From: Enterobacter genomosp. O
GTDB taxonomy: Bacteria; Pseudomonadota; Gammaproteobacteria; Enterobacterales; Enterobacteriaceae
Reading direction: 5' to 3'
DNA length: 64,000 bases
NCBI RefSeq assembly: GCF_001022965.1
Contig: NZ_LECZ01000024.1
Span: 467,192 to 531,191, forward strand
Position numbers and translations under genes: made by a program. Positions 27,247-39,115 of this stretch are shown here, one piece after another (within the stretch, counting starts at the first letter, position 1; each line of letters begins with the position of its first letter). Under the pieces are notes generated by a model. That model made no database searches and had not been told where the DNA came from. It saw only the letters and a program-made list of their open reading frames with translations.

Positions 27247-27949
27247 GCTTCACATCCTCTTGTTTCGGCGTATCGCTGTCCGGTGCTGCGGATGAGCTCC
27301 CCGACTGATATTTACGCGACGAGAGCTGTCTTTCGATATCGGTCAGGTTTTCCAGCTTACGCGTCGTGGTATCCAGCTGCGTACGCAAATGCTGTTGCTG
27401 CTGACGCAGCGTATCAAGCTCGCTGTCGGTGGATTGTTGCAGCTTGCTATAGCGGGAACGCTCTTCGGACAGCTGAAGCTGTAACGCCTGCCCATCGCGC
27501 CAGAGCTGGTATACCGGGCGAACCTGTACCGGAAGATTGACCACAAACGTGTCCAGTCGGGTCACGCTGGCGCGGCGTTCAACGGGGGTAATTTTTGCAT
27601 CTGCCAACAAGATGCCGCGCTTAAAAGCGTCCTGCCAGGTGTCGTCATCCAGCATCGCCGCTTTCGAGCGGGCGTCTACTGGCGCAAGACGCTGGGCGCA
27701 GTCTATTCCACGCAGCCAGAACAGCGGATTGCTTTCGACGTCATGTCCTGACAGGTTCCAGATATCGTCACAGCGGGTTGAGAGGAAATCTGCCAGCTGA
27801 TTATCGGGCCATTTATCTTCTTGTTTGCCGCCGATCGCACTTTGCGGCACGTGGGAAACACAGCCTGCCAGGAATAAACATGGCAGACCCAGGCGAAACG
27901 TGTTGCGGGAAAACACCGCGCGTACGGCGCGGAAAAAGACGTGTGACAT
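27233..27949 (-). CDS. qseG: Outer-membrane lipoprotein QseG
   Basis: Lipoprotein that binds and modulates the sensor GlrK (QseE). The predicted protein has 238 residues. The lipoprotein signal ends in lipobox FLAGC, with Ser (not Asp) after Cys-Val, consistent with outer-membrane sorting. A coiled-coil rich in Gln and Arg (about 160-215) carries the most conserved part, QVRPVYQLWRDGQALQLQL. The start at 27949 has GGTGAG close by; a start seven codons earlier lacks one. The C-terminal 30 residues vary from E. coli. It sits between glrK and glrR, overlapping glrR by 14 bases. Confidence 0.93.
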   Translation of the reverse strand: MSHVFFRAVRAVFSRNTFRLGLPCLFLAGCVSHVPQSAIGGKQEDKWPDNQLADFLSTRCDDIWNLSGHDVESNPLFWLRGIDCAQRLAPVDARSKAAMLDDDTWQDAFKRGILLADAKITPVERRASVTRLDTFVVNLPVQVRPVYQLWRDGQALQLQLSEERSRYSKLQQSTDSELDTLRQQQQHLRTQLDTTTRKLENLTDIERQLSSRKYQSGSSSAAPDSDTPKQEDVKHDEP

Positions 27950-27971
27950 ACTCACCAGATATAGATTCATT

Positions 27972-29399
27972 TTATTGGTTTTTCCGGCTCAGGGGCAGTT
28001 CGATACGGAAGCAAACGTCTGAACGTTCGTCCGTGGCAATATTTAGCTCGCCCTGCATGCGTCGAATACAGTCCCGGGCGATGCTTAAGCCAAGACCGCT
28101 TCCTTTAACCGCACCTTTCCGCTGATGACTGCCCTGAAAAAAGGGTTCGAAGATCATCGCTTTTTCGTCATCGGGGATCGGGGTGCCGGTGTTTGCGACG
28201 TCAATAAACACCCGTGAACCATTCGTATAGCTTCGGATATAAATGTTACCGGATTCAGTACCATAGTGCACCGCATTGGAGTAAAGATTATCCAGAACGC
28301 TCATCAGCAGCATGGGTTCCGCCAGGCACGCTGGCGCATTCAGTTCAACACCGGTATGCATCATTTTAGCTCTTGCCGGCAAGCTATGGGCGGAGATCAC
28401 CATATCCACCAGCGGTTCAATCTCGACGTCCTCCAGTACAACCGCCCCGTCAGCCAGCTTGCGGTTGTAATCCAGCAGTTGCTCAATCAGCTTTTGCAGA
28501 TTGCGGCTGCTGTTATCCAGGATCTCGACAATTTCTTTCTGTTCTGACGTAAGCGGGCCTGCCACTTCGTCCGCCAGCAGCTCCGTCCCTTCACGCATGC
28601 TGGCCAGCGGCGTTTTAAGCTCATGAGAGATATGGCGCAGGAACTGATGGCGCTGAGATTCGAGCCACGCCAGGCGTTCGGACAGCCAGATAATGCGCTG
28701 GCCGACGGAGCGCAGCTCGCGCGGTCCTTTAAAAGCGACCGTATCGCCGAGTGATTTCCCTTCCCCCAGGCGGTTGATCATCCGCTGAATACCCTTCACC
28801 GGGCCGATGATCATGCGGGTAAAGAGCACGACCAGCCCAAGGCTCACCAGGAACAGCACCAGCGCCTGCCAGCCGAAGAACTGGCCGCGCTCGGCAATCT
28901 CCTGCTGAAGCTGCTGGCCGCGAGAGAAAATCACCGTGCGCGTTGACTGCACCATCTCGGTGTTGGCGCTGGCAAAGGCCTCAAGGCGCGCGGCGGCGGC
29001 GGCATCCGGCCCGCTATTGTGGCACTGCAGCTGCGCAAGATCGTTTAAATCCTGACGTAACGCCTGATACAGTTTGTCGTCAGGCAGTACCCCCGCGTGC
29101 GCGTCCAGCATTTCGCTGTAGCGTTTACGCTGGCTCTGATAAACCTTTTCCAGCGTCCGATCGTCAAGCACGCAATACTGGCGATAGCTTCGCTCCATCT
29201 CCAGCGCGGCGTTGGTCATCGCCTCACTGCGTCTGGCATCTATAAGCGTCGTGCGGTTGGTCAATGCCGCCTGAGCACTCAGCGCGTTCAAACTTTGCCA
29301 CGCCTGCCAGGCAAGGATCAGTAACGGCAGCAGGATCAGCAGGAAGGCCATCATGACGAGCTGTCGCAGGGAGCGGGGGAAAACGGGCCAGCGTTTCAA
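27972..29399 (-). CDS. glrK: Sensor histidine kinase GlrK (QseE)
   Basis: Inner-membrane histidine kinase of 475 residues that phosphorylates GlrR in response to envelope conditions. Two membrane segments (about 12-32 and 175-195) flank a helical periplasmic domain. A HAMP linker, the phospho-acceptor histidine in SHELKTPLASMREG, and a C-terminal ATPase domain with N box (LDNLYSNAVHYG) and G box (GSGLGLSIARDC) follow. It is the first gene of glrK-qseG-glrR and lies just downstream of glmY on the same strand. Confidence 0.97.
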   Translation of the reverse strand: MKRWPVFPRSLRQLVMMAFLLILLPLLILAWQAWQSLNALSAQAALTNRTTLIDARRSEAMTNAALEMERSYRQYCVLDDRTLEKVYQSQRKRYSEMLDAHAGVLPDDKLYQALRQDLNDLAQLQCHNSGPDAAAAARLEAFASANTEMVQSTRTVIFSRGQQLQQEIAERGQFFGWQALVLFLVSLGLVVLFTRMIIGPVKGIQRMINRLGEGKSLGDTVAFKGPRELRSVGQRIIWLSERLAWLESQRHQFLRHISHELKTPLASMREGTELLADEVAGPLTSEQKEIVEILDNSSRNLQKLIEQLLDYNRKLADGAVVLEDVEIEPLVDMVISAHSLPARAKMMHTGVELNAPACLAEPMLLMSVLDNLYSNAVHYGTESGNIYIRSYTNGSRVFIDVANTGTPIPDDEKAMIFEPFFQGSHQRKGAVKGSGLGLSIARDCIRRMQGELNIATDERSDVCFRIELPLSRKNQ

Positions 29400-29457
29400 C
29401 GCATTACTCTCTTAATGGGGGTTTACGCAGAGCGTAACTGAGTCTGCCCTTCAGATA

Positions 29458-29642
29458 CAACAAAGCCGGGTAAAAACCCGGCTTTGTCATGGAATGAGGC
29501 GGTGCCTAACTCGACGTTTCGCCCTGGCCTGATAAAGCATCGCTATGATCAGTAGTTGGACGGCAGGCACCTTTTTGTGCGTCATTCGAAGTTTATGTAG
29601 CACGTCCCGAAGGGGCTGACATAAGAAGGTGAATGAGCCACT
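29458..29642 (-). ncRNA. glmY: Small RNA GlmY
   Basis: Homologue of the E. coli small RNA that protects its relative GlmZ by binding the adaptor RapZ, thereby raising GlmS and amino-sugar synthesis. The 5' part AGTGGCTCATTCAC (29642 downward), the apical loop region CAGCCCCTTCGGGACGTGC and the 3' terminator stem CAAAGCCGGGT/ACCCGGCTTTG are all recognisable; total length is about 185 bases. It lies upstream of glrK, as in E. coli, and has a sigma-54 promoter. The ends are estimated by comparison. Confidence 0.92.
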
Positions 29643-29653
29643 GGTTAATATTA

Positions 29654-29669
29654 TGCAACACCCGTGCCA
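29654..29669 (-). promoter_or_regulatory. Sigma-54 promoter of glmY
   Basis: On the minus strand the sequence reads TGGCACGGGTGTTGCA, a match to TGGCAC-N5-TTGCA with the invariant GG and GC dinucleotides. The C of the GC lies about 13 bases before the estimated GlmY 5' end. An overlapping AT-rich -10-like stretch (CATAATAT) could also support a sigma-70 start, as reported in E. coli. Confidence 0.88.
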
Positions 29670-29687
29670 TAATGCAAAACAAAAAAT

Positions 29688-29872
29688 TAACGCTTTGATA
29701 TATATGGTTTTTACTCATTTTTCCCGTTAGTTAACGGTTGAATGATTTCCAGGCTAAGTGTCGCTATTAAGCAACACCTTAACGTGAACCCGTACTGCCA
29801 TATAAAAATCAATGAGTTAAGTGTCTCCTTTTGGAGACAGCGGCTTACCTTCTTTGTCGCAATTTTGCGACA
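29688..29872 (-). promoter_or_regulatory. glmY upstream activating region: three GlrR sites and two IHF sites
   Basis: Two perfect GlrR sites TGTC-N10-GACA lie at 29822-29839 and 29855-29872, and one with a single mismatch (TGTC-N10-AACA) at 29759-29776. Two full matches to the IHF consensus WATCAANNNNTTR lie at 29807-29819 (plus strand, AATCAATGAGTTA) and 29688-29700 (minus strand, TATCAAAGCGTTA). This is the arrangement expected for bending the activator onto a sigma-54 promoter. Confidence 0.85.
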
Positions 29873-29883
29873 TGCATAAAAAA

Positions 29884-29913
29884 GCCCGGTCGCGCTACGC
29901 TTACCGGGCCTAC
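29884..29913. repeat. REP element after purL
   Basis: Palindromic unit GCCCGGTCGCGCTACGCTTA to CGGGCCTAC, nearly the same as at 17809. It lies between the purL stop codon and the outermost GlrR site. Confidence 0.8.
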
Positions 29914-29932
29914 AAGGTACCAGCTTTACAAC

Positions 29933-32900
29933 TTAACCCAGCTGCTTACGCGCGTTGCGGAAGATACGCATCCACGGGCTGTCCTCGCCCCAGTTTTCCG
30001 GATGCCAGGAGTTGCTCACCGTGCGGAACACGCGCTCCGGGTGCGGCATCATGATGGTCGCACGGCCGCTTTCGCTGGTCACCGCCGTAATACCGTTGGC
30101 GGAACCGTTCGGGTTAGCCGGGTAGGTTTCAGTCACCTTGCCGAAGTTATCAACGAAGCGCAGCGCCACCAGGCCTTTGCTCTCAAGCTGAGCCAGATGC
30201 GCGGCATCACGCACTTCCACCTGACCTTCACCGTGGGAAACGGCGATTGGCATCTGCGAACCGACCATCCCCTGCAGCAGCAGAGACGGGCTTTGGGTCA
30301 CTTCGACCAGGCTGAAGCGCGCTTCGAAGCGGTCAGACTGGTTACGCACAAAGCGCGGCCAGGCTTCGCTGCCCGGGATCAGCTCGCGCAGGTTAGACAT
30401 CATCTGACAGCCGTTACACACGCCCAGCGCCAGCGTTTGCGGACGGTGGAAGAAGGTTTCGAACTCGTCACGCACGCGGCTGTTGAACAGGATGGACTTC
30501 GCCCAGCCTTCACCCGCGCCCAGCACGTCGCCGTAAGAGAAGCCGCCGCACGCCACCAGCGCCTGGAAATCTTCCAGACCGGTACGGCCCGCCAGCAGGT
30601 CGCTCATATGAACGTCGATAGCATCAAAGCCCGCGCGGTGGAAGGCAGCCGCCATCTCAACGTGGGAGTTGACGCCCTGCTCGCGCAGCACGGCCACTTT
30701 CGGACGCGCGCCCGTCGCAATGTACGGCGCGGCGATGTCTTCGTTGATGTCGAAAGAGAGCTTCACGTTCAGGCCTGGATCCTGGTCATTCGCCTTCGCG
30801 TTATGCTCCTGATCGGCACATTCCGGGTTATCACGCAGGCGCTGCATCTGCCAGGTGGTTTCCGCCCACCACATGCGCAGCGTGGTGCGGCTTTCGCTGA
30901 ATACCGCATGGCCATCGGCTTCAATGACGAAGCGGTCGCCCTGAACGGCTTTACCCAGATAATGCACGCAGTCTGCCAGACCGTGCTTCGCAAGGATGGC
31001 TTCAACCGCATCGCGATCTGCCGCACGTACCTGAATCACCGCGCCCAGCTCTTCGTTGAACAGCGCCGCCAGGCGGTCTTCGCCAAGCGTTGCAATGTTC
31101 GCTTCCACGCCACAGTGGCCGGTGAAGGCCATCTCTGCCAGGGTTACCAGCAGGCCACCGTCGGAACGGTCGTGGTAGGCCAGCAGCTTACGCTGCGCAA
31201 CCAGCGCCTGAATCGCATCGTAGAAGCCTTTCAACTGCGCCACGTCGCGCACGTCGGCAGGCTTATCACCCAGCTGACGGTAAACCTGCGCCAGCGCCGT
31301 GGCACCCAGCGCGTTATGCCCTTTGCCCAGGTCAATCAGCAGCAGGGCGTTGTCTTCGGTCACGAGCTGTGGCGTAACGGTATGACGCACGTCTTCCACG
31401 CGCGCAAACGCGGAGATGATCAGCGACAGCGGAGAGGTGATCTCGCGCTGCTCGCTGCCTTCCTGCCAGCGGGTCTTCATCGACATGGAGTCTTTACCCA
31501 CCGGAATGGTCAGCCCCAGCGCAGGACAGAGCTCTTCACCCACCGCTTTTACGGCTTCGTAGAGGCCTGCGTCTTCACCCGGGTGACCGGCTGCGGCCAT
31601 CCAGTTCGCGGAAAGTTTGATGCGCTTGATATCGCCAATCTGCGTCGCGGCGATATTGGTCAGGGCTTCACCCACGGCCAGACGAGCAGACGCGGCGAAG
31701 TCCAGCAGCGCGACCGGCGTACGTTCACCCAGCGCCATCGCTTCACCATAGTAGCTGTCGAGGCTCGCGGTGGTCACGGCGCAGTTCGCCACCGGGATCT
31801 GCCACGGGCCCACCATCTGATCGCGCGATACCATACCGGTCACGGTACGGTCGCCGATGGTCACGAGGAAAGTTTTCTCTGCCACAGCAGGCAGGTGCAG
31901 CACGCGGTTGACCGCTTCTGCCACGGTAATGCCCTGGCGATCCAGCGCTTTGCCTGCCGCTTTACGGGTCTGCACGTCGCGGGTCATTTTCGGCGTCTTA
32001 CCGAGCAGAACGTCCAGCGGCAGATCGATAGGCTGGTTGTCGAAATGGGTGTCGCTTAAGGACAGGTGTTTCTCTTTGGTCGCTTCACCGATGACGGCAT
32101 ACGGCGCGCGCTCGCGGCGGCACAGCTCGTCAAACAGCGGCAGTTGATCCGCGGCAACCGCCAGAACATAACGTTCCTGAGATTCGTTACACCAGATTTC
32201 CAGCGGGCTCATGCCTGGCTCATCGCTCAGGATATCGCGCAGGTTGAAACGGCCACCGCGACCGCCGTCGCTGACCAGCTCCGGCATGGCGTTAGACAGA
32301 CCGCCCGCGCCAACGTCATGAATAAAGAGGATCGGGTTCGCGTCGCCCAGCTGCCAGCAGCGGTCGATCACTTCCTGACAGCGACGTTCCATTTCCGGGT
32401 TATCGCGCTGAACGGACGCAAAGTCGAGATCCGCATCAGACTGACCGGAGGTCATAGAAGAAGCCGCTCCGCCGCCCAGGCCGATGTTCATCGCCGGGCC
32501 ACCCAGTACGATCAGCTTCGCACCAACGACGATCTCGCCTTTCTGCACGTGATCGGCGCGAATGTTGCCGATCCCGCCCGCCAGCATGATCGGTTTGTGG
32601 TAGCCGCGCAGCTCTTCGCCGTTGTGGCTCTCCACTTTCTCTTCATAGGTACGGAAGTAACCGTTCAGTGCCGGACGGCCAAATTCGTTGTTGAACGCCG
32701 CGCCGCCCAGCGGGCCGTCGGTCATGATATCCAGCGCGGTCACGATGCGTTCCGGCTTGCCGAAATCTTCTTCCCACGGCTGCTCGAAGCCCGGGATACG
32801 CAGGTTGGAGACGGAGAAACCGACCAGGCCTGCTTTTGGTTTAGCCCCGCGACCGGTCGCACCTTCGTCACGGATTTCACCGCCGGAGCCGGTCGCCGCA

Positions 32901-33820
32901 CCCGGCCACGGGGAGATGGCCGTCGGGTGGTTATGGGTTTCGACCTTCATCAGGATATGCGCAGGCTCCTGATGGAAGTCATAGCGCCCTGCTTCGCGAT
33001 CGGCGAAGAAGCGGCCCACCTCGGAACCCTCCATCACCGCGGCGTTGTCTTTGTAGGCAGACAGCACGTGGTCAGGAGTTTTCTCCATGGTGTTTTTAAT
33101 CATTTTGAACAGCGACTTCGGCTGCTGTTCGCCGTCGATGACCCAGTCGGCATTAAAAATCTTATGGCGGCAGTGCTCAGAGTTCGCCTGCGCGAACATG
33201 TAGAGTTCGATGTCGTTCGGGTTACGGTTGAGCTTAACAAACGCGTCCTGCAGGTAGTCGATTTCGTCTTCTGCCAGCGCCAGTCCAAGACGCAGGTTGG
33301 CGTCAATCAGCGCCTGACGGCCCTGCCCCAGCAGGTCTACGCTCTGTACCGGCGCTGGCTGGTGGTGAGAGAAAAGCTTCTGTGCGTCATCGAGAGAGGC
33401 AAATACGCTCTCCATCATGCGATCGTGCAGCTCGGCCGCCACTGCCTGCCACTGGGCTTCGCTCAGGGTCGACGCTTCCACGTAGTACGCTACGCCGCGT
33501 TCCAGACGGTTAATCTGACTCAGACCACAGTTGTGGGCGATGTCGGTGGCTTTGGAAGACCAGGGGGAGATGGTGCCCGGACGAGGCGTCGCAAGGATCA
33601 GTTTGCCGGTTGGCGTATGGCTGCTCAGGCTTGGGCCATACTTGAGCAGGCGTTCCAGCTGTACGCGCTCCTCTGCATTCAGGGGGGCATTCAGGTCAGC
33701 AAAATGGACATACTCAGCGTAAATATTGCTTACCGGAAGGTCGGCCGCCTGAAAACGTGCCAGCAGTTTGTTAATACGGAAGGCAGACAGTGCAGGCGAA
33801 CCACGCAGAATTTCCATCAT
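29933..33820 (-). CDS. purL: Phosphoribosylformylglycinamidine synthase PurL
   Basis: Fourth step of purine synthesis: converts FGAR to FGAM with glutamine and ATP in the cytoplasm. It is the large single-chain form of 1295 residues, the E. coli length. The linker and two AIRS-like synthetase halves (about 1-1030; [35 protein letters not shown]) are followed by the class I glutaminase domain (about 1040-1295) with catalytic cysteine in [10 protein letters not shown] and the His-Glu pair in [11 protein letters not shown] PurR box lies 88 bases upstream. It stands alone in its transcription unit. Confidence 0.98.
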   Translation of the reverse strand: MMEILRGSPALSAFRINKLLARFQAADLPVSNIYAEYVHFADLNAPLNAEERVQLERLLKYGPSLSSHTPTGKLILATPRPGTISPWSSKATDIAHNCGLSQINRLERGVAYYVEASTLSEAQWQAVAAELHDRMMESVFASLDDAQKLFSHHQPAPVQSVDLLGQGRQALIDANLRLGLALAEDEIDYLQDAFVKLNRNPNDIELYMFAQANSEHCRHKIFNADWVIDGEQQPKSLFKMIKNTMEKTPDHVLSAYKDNAAVMEGSEVGRFFADREAGRYDFHQEPAHILMKVETHNHPTAISPWPGAATGSGGEIRDEGATGRGAKPKAGLVGFSVSNLRIPGFEQPWEEDFGKPERIVTALDIMTDGPLGGAAFNNEFGRPALNGYFRTYEEKVESHNGEELRGYHKPIMLAGGIGNIRADHVQKGEIVVGAKLIVLGGPAMNIGLGGGAASSMTSGQSDADLDFASVQRDNPEMERRCQEVIDRCWQLGDANPILFIHDVGAGGLSNAMPELVSDGGRGGRFNLRDILSDEPGMSPLEIWCNESQERYVLAVAADQLPLFDELCRRERAPYAVIGEATKEKHLSLSDTHFDNQPIDLPLDVLLGKTPKMTRDVQTRKAAGKALDRQGITVAEAVNRVLHLPAVAEKTFLVTIGDRTVTGMVSRDQMVGPWQIPVANCAVTTASLDSYYGEAMALGERTPVALLDFAASARLAVGEALTNIAATQIGDIKRIKLSANWMAAAGHPGEDAGLYEAVKAVGEELCPALGLTIPVGKDSMSMKTRWQEGSEQREITSPLSLIISAFARVEDVRHTVTPQLVTEDNALLLIDLGKGHNALGATALAQVYRQLGDKPADVRDVAQLKGFYDAIQALVAQRKLLAYHDRSDGGLLVTLAEMAFTGHCGVEANIATLGEDRLAALFNEELGAVIQVRAADRDAVEAILAKHGLADCVHYLGKAVQGDRFVIEADGHAVFSESRTTLRMWWAETTWQMQRLRDNPECADQEHNAKANDQDPGLNVKLSFDINEDIAAPYIATGARPKVAVLREQGVNSHVEMAAAFHRAGFDAIDVHMSDLLAGRTGLEDFQALVACGGFSYGDVLGAGEGWAKSILFNSRVRDEFETFFHRPQTLALGVCNGCQMMSNLRELIPGSEAWPRFVRNQSDRFEARFSLVEVTQSPSLLLQGMVGSQMPIAVSHGEGQVEVRDAAHLAQLESKGLVALRFVDNFGKVTETYPANPNGSANGITAVTSESGRATIMMPHPERVFRTVSNSWHPENWGEDSPWMRIFRNARKQLG

Positions 33821-33907
33821 AAGTCTCTCGTCTTCGAAGCGCCGGGGCGCTTACAGTGTGCGCAAGGGGGGGAAAACGGGCGTCATTATAAAGAATCCTG
33901 AGCGCCG

Positions 33908-33923
33908 ACGAAACCGTTTGCGT
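33908..33923 (-). promoter_or_regulatory. PurR operator of purL
   Basis: On the minus strand ACGCAAACGGTTTCGT is a near-perfect PurR box. Purine-dependent repression of purL by PurR is known in E. coli. Confidence 0.8.
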
Positions 33924-34088
33924 CGAAATAAAATCAGCACAGACGTTTAACAATAGATGTGACCTGTATCTCTAATTGGTTGCCAAGTGGCGCAAGTTTA
34001 CGCAAAATGCCGCTCATTCAATGGCAAACCTTAATGTTAACATGGCTACAGCAGACTGAGGCAACCGGCGTCGCAGAGAATTAACTAA

Positions 34089-36036
<1,948 letters not shown>

Positions 36037-36090
36037 TTAATACTCCAGTCGAAAAGCGGGCGGCATTATACACGCCCGTTTTAGAGAAGA

Positions 36091-36726
36091 CTATTCGAGT
36101 TGCTGCAGTTCCCCCGCAGGAGTGACGCGCCAGCGATGCTGGCAAAAATAGAGCAGCGGGTTGTCCTGCTTGCTGTCGCTGTAGCCGCTGTAAAGGCGCA
36201 GCGGCGTACCGATGCGTTTCTCCAGCTGCACCACTTTTTCATGCCCAAGGCAGCGCAGAGTCAGCACCCAACCGCCGTAACCTCGGGCGATTTGCGTGGC
36301 GATAAGATTCACACGCGGAAGCCAGGGGGTATCAAAATAGACCTGCTCCACCAGCGTCTGCGGGGAGCCGGTAATGAGCCAGATGTCGGCATCGTTGGCG
36401 TCGAGGTAGGCAGTAAGGCGCGCCTGCACCACCGGAAAGGCAGCGACGTGGCCGCGAAACCAGTGTGCAAAATCCTGTTCAAGCTGTTTGAGCCGCGCTT
36501 CGCTGTGTCCAAACGTGCATCCCCAGAGCAGCAGGCTCATCGGCCATCGCGCCGCGCGGCCTTTCACCAGCAGCGCGATACCGATCGCCGGTAAGAGCGG
36601 CAGCACGAGCAGCGCATTCAAAGGCTGACGCCGCAGCAGGTAGCGCATAAACGTACCAAACATATCCTGCTGATGCAGCGTTCCATCCAGGTCAAAAAAG
36701 ACAATGCGACGCGCGTGATTGGCCAA
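36091..36726 (-). CDS. pgpC: Phosphatidylglycerophosphatase C
   Basis: HAD-superfamily inner-membrane phosphatase of 211 residues (formerly yfhB) that dephosphorylates phosphatidylglycerol phosphate. The catalytic motif is FFDLDGTLH (nucleophile Asp12 and Asp14). The second HAD motif is ITGSPQTLV, and the third is YSGYSDSKQDNPLL. A hydrophobic segment (about 28-55) can anchor it to the membrane. It begins 3 bases after the murP stop and may be co-transcribed with murQP. Confidence 0.94.
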   Translation of the reverse strand: MANHARRIVFFDLDGTLHQQDMFGTFMRYLLRRQPLNALLVLPLLPAIGIALLVKGRAARWPMSLLLWGCTFGHSEARLKQLEQDFAHWFRGHVAAFPVVQARLTAYLDANDADIWLITGSPQTLVEQVYFDTPWLPRVNLIATQIARGYGGWVLTLRCLGHEKVVQLEKRIGTPLRLYSGYSDSKQDNPLLYFCQHRWRVTPAGELQQLE

Positions 36727-36729
36727 ACC

Positions 36730-38091
36730 TTACTCCTCTGGGTCGTTGAATCCTAACAGCCAGGTAAACAGGAACCCGGCGATCACCGCCACTAAATAGC
36801 CTAACAGATAGAGCATGACTTTTCCGGTCACGATGGTTAATGCCAGCGGTAAACCGGAAAGTCCAAAAGTAATCACGGTAGCGACTTTCCAGTAGCTGAT
36901 CAGCGCCCCGCCTACCGCACCGCCCAGACACGCCGCGAGGAACGGTTTACCCAGCGGCAGCGTGACGCCGAAAATCAGCGGTTCGCCAATGCCGAGCAGC
37001 CCGACCGGGAGCGCACCTTTGATTACTTTTTTCAGACGCGCGTTGCGGGTTTTCATCAGTACTGCTATCGCCGCGCCGACCTGCCCCACCCCCGCCATCG
37101 ACAGGATAGGCAGCAGCGCGTTAGAGCCGTGCGCCTGCACCAGCTCGACGTGGATCGGCACCAGCCCCTGATGCAGGCCGGTCAGCACCAGCGGCAGGAA
37201 GGTTCCCGACAGCACCGCCCCCACTAACAGGCCGCCGCGGTCAATCGCCAGAGACGCGCCGTGGGCGATGGCTTCAGAAATCCAGCCGCCTAACGGCTGG
37301 AGGGCCACCACCGCGACGCTACCGGTAATGAGCGTGGTCAGCAGCGGGTTCAGGATAAGCTCAATCGAGCCGGGCAGAACCGCGCGAAGCCTTTTCTCGA
37401 TCCAGCACATCAGAATGACCACCAGCAGCACCGCAATCACCCCGCCGCGGCCCGGCTGAAGCGCCTCACCAAACAGCGTTATCTGCGCCAGCTGCGGGCT
37501 GGACAAGATCCCTGCCATTACCCCGCCCATGGCCAGCGATCCGCCAAACACCTTTGCGGTATTCACCCCAACCAGAATGTTCATGATGGCAAACACCGCG
37601 CTGCCGAAGATCCCCAGGATACCCAACAGGTTCGGATACTGAGTGGCAAAATCGCCTACAATATCCGGTCGCTTGAGGATATTGATGATCCCGGTGATCA
37701 GGCCCGAGGCAATAAACGCCGGGATCAGCGGGATAAAGACGTTTGCCAGCTGGCGCAGCGCATCGCTCATGGGAGCTTTGTATTTGGCCTTCGCCTGCGC
37801 TTTGGTGCGTTCAGCATCGTCAATCGACGCGCTCGCGCCGCCGCCCATCAACGCGCGCATGGCATCCACCACCTGCGCCGCTTTCCCCGGCCCGACGATC
37901 AGCTGGTGCTGCTGGCCCTGTTTCACATAGCCGCTGACGCCGGAAAGCTGCTTCAGACGCGGCACGTCAAGCTGGTCGTCGCTATGCACCTCGACGCGCA
38001 CGCGCGTCATGCAGTTTTCGAGACGCTGAATATTCTTTTCCCCACCGATCCCCTGCAGGATATCGCTGGCGAGCGCTGCTGTTTTGTCCAT
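36730..38091 (-). CDS. murP: PTS N-acetylmuramic acid-specific EIIBC component MurP
   Basis: Permease that imports and phosphorylates N-acetylmuramic acid. The 453 residues begin with EIIB (about 1-80; phosphorylated Cys27 in ENCMTRVRVEV) and continue with EIIC (about 105-450; ten or so membrane segments, LTGLHQGLVPIHVEL, GIGEPLIFG). No EIIA is fused, so glucose EIIA is the likely partner. It is 11 bases downstream of the murQ etherase. In E. coli K-12 murQP lie elsewhere, next to murR. It may be a paralogue of E. coli MurP rather than its direct equivalent. Confidence 0.85.
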   Translation of the reverse strand: MDKTAALASDILQGIGGEKNIQRLENCMTRVRVEVHSDDQLDVPRLKQLSGVSGYVKQGQQHQLIVGPGKAAQVVDAMRALMGGGASASIDDAERTKAQAKAKYKAPMSDALRQLANVFIPLIPAFIASGLITGIINILKRPDIVGDFATQYPNLLGILGIFGSAVFAIMNILVGVNTAKVFGGSLAMGGVMAGILSSPQLAQITLFGEALQPGRGGVIAVLLVVILMCWIEKRLRAVLPGSIELILNPLLTTLITGSVAVVALQPLGGWISEAIAHGASLAIDRGGLLVGAVLSGTFLPLVLTGLHQGLVPIHVELVQAHGSNALLPILSMAGVGQVGAAIAVLMKTRNARLKKVIKGALPVGLLGIGEPLIFGVTLPLGKPFLAACLGGAVGGALISYWKVATVITFGLSGLPLALTIVTGKVMLYLLGYLVAVIAGFLFTWLLGFNDPEE

Positions 38092-38102
38092 ACACGCCTC
38101 TG

Positions 38103-38996
38103 TTAGTTTTCTAATGCCGCCCGTAAGAAGCCATTATGCGCGGCGAGTTTGGCTCTCGCGGCAGCCGCATCCAGCCCGCTCAGGATCATCAGAATGGCCG
38201 GTTTAACGTCGTGATCGGTTTGTTTGAGTACGGTTTCCGCCTCTTCGCGGCCTGCGCCTGTCGCTTCCATCACCATGCGGCAGGCTCTATCCACCAGCTT
38301 GACGTTAGTGGCCTGCATATCCACCATCAGGTTCTGATACACCTTGCCGAACTTCACCATCGCACCGGTGGAGATCATATTGAGCACCAGCTTTTGCGCG
38401 GTCCCGGATTTCAGACGCGTAGAGCCCGTCAGCGCTTCCGGCCCGACAACCGGCGAAATAGCGATAGCCGCCACCTGCGCAATCGGCGAGCCCGGATTAC
38501 AGGAGATGGCCACCGTCGTGCAGCCCGTCTGTTTGGCGTATTCCAGGCCGCCAATGACGTACGGCGTGCGCCCGGATGCCGCCAGCCCGACCACCAGATC
38601 CTTCGCCGTCAGGTTCAGCGCCTTCAGGTCATCCTCACCCAGCTGTTTGTTATCTTCCGCGCCTTCAACGGCTTTCAGCAGCGCGCCGGGCCCACCCGCA
38701 ATCAACCCGACCACCAGCCCGTGCGGCACCCCAAAGGTTGGCGGGCACTCAGACGCATCCAGAACCCCAAGACGACCGCTGGTTCCGGCTCCCATGTAGA
38801 TAATACGACCACCGGCCTTGAGCGCTTGCGCCGCCGCATCGACCGCTTTCGCCACCTCGGGTAATGTCTCTTTCACTGCCTGCGCGACCAGCGTATCCTG
38901 TTGATTAAAGCGGTTAACCAGCTCCAGGGTGGAAAGTGCGTCCAGATCCATGGTTTGCGGGTTACGCGTTTCTGAAACAAGTGAGCCAAGATTCAT
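38103..38996 (-). CDS. murQ: N-acetylmuramic acid 6-phosphate etherase MurQ
   Basis: Cleaves the lactyl ether of MurNAc 6-phosphate to GlcNAc 6-phosphate and D-lactate in the cytoplasm, for cell-wall sugar recovery. The 297-residue SIS-domain protein has signatures [32 protein letters not shown] and [11 protein letters not shown]. The ATG at 38996 has GAGG nine bases before it; five in-frame upstream codons are not used. It is the first gene of murQ-murP, divergent from regulator yfhH across a 119-base control region. Confidence 0.93.
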   Translation of the reverse strand: MNLGSLVSETRNPQTMDLDALSTLELVNRFNQQDTLVAQAVKETLPEVAKAVDAAAQALKAGGRIIYMGAGTSGRLGVLDASECPPTFGVPHGLVVGLIAGGPGALLKAVEGAEDNKQLGEDDLKALNLTAKDLVVGLAASGRTPYVIGGLEYAKQTGCTTVAISCNPGSPIAQVAAIAISPVVGPEALTGSTRLKSGTAQKLVLNMISTGAMVKFGKVYQNLMVDMQATNVKLVDRACRMVMEATGAGREEAETVLKQTDHDVKPAILMILSGLDAAAARAKLAAHNGFLRAALEN

Positions 38997-39011
38997 CTTT
39001 ATGTACCTCAA

Positions 39012-39057
39012 GAATTTTTAATTCATAATAATCACACTATAATGGAATATAAAATTC
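39012..39057. promoter_or_regulatory. Twin-palindrome candidate operator between murQ and yfhH
   Basis: GAATTTTTAATTC (39012-39024, 5-bp perfect arms) and GAATATAAAATTC (39045-39057, 4-bp arms) are two related 13-base palindromes whose centres are 33 bases apart, about three helical turns. A perfect -10 hexamer TATAAT for yfhH (39038-39043) lies between them, and a minus-strand TATTAT (39025-39030) could serve murQ. A repressor bound at both sites would block both directions. Confidence 0.55.
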
Positions 39058-39115
39058 ATTCAGGCGAGCAAAATTCGTATTTGCGCAGACAATCACATTT
39101 TCGCCAGGAGACCGT

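Noticed and set aside
29831..32059. 742-codon open frame on the plus strand opposite purL, and similar ones opposite yfhM, era, glyA and others
   Set aside because: All are antisense to conserved genes, lack recognisable domains, and have compositions explained by codon bias of the true strand.
39021..39036. CRP-like site in the murQ-yfhH region (TCACA at 39032)
   Set aside because: Only one half site fits; the other half matches 2 of 5 positions.
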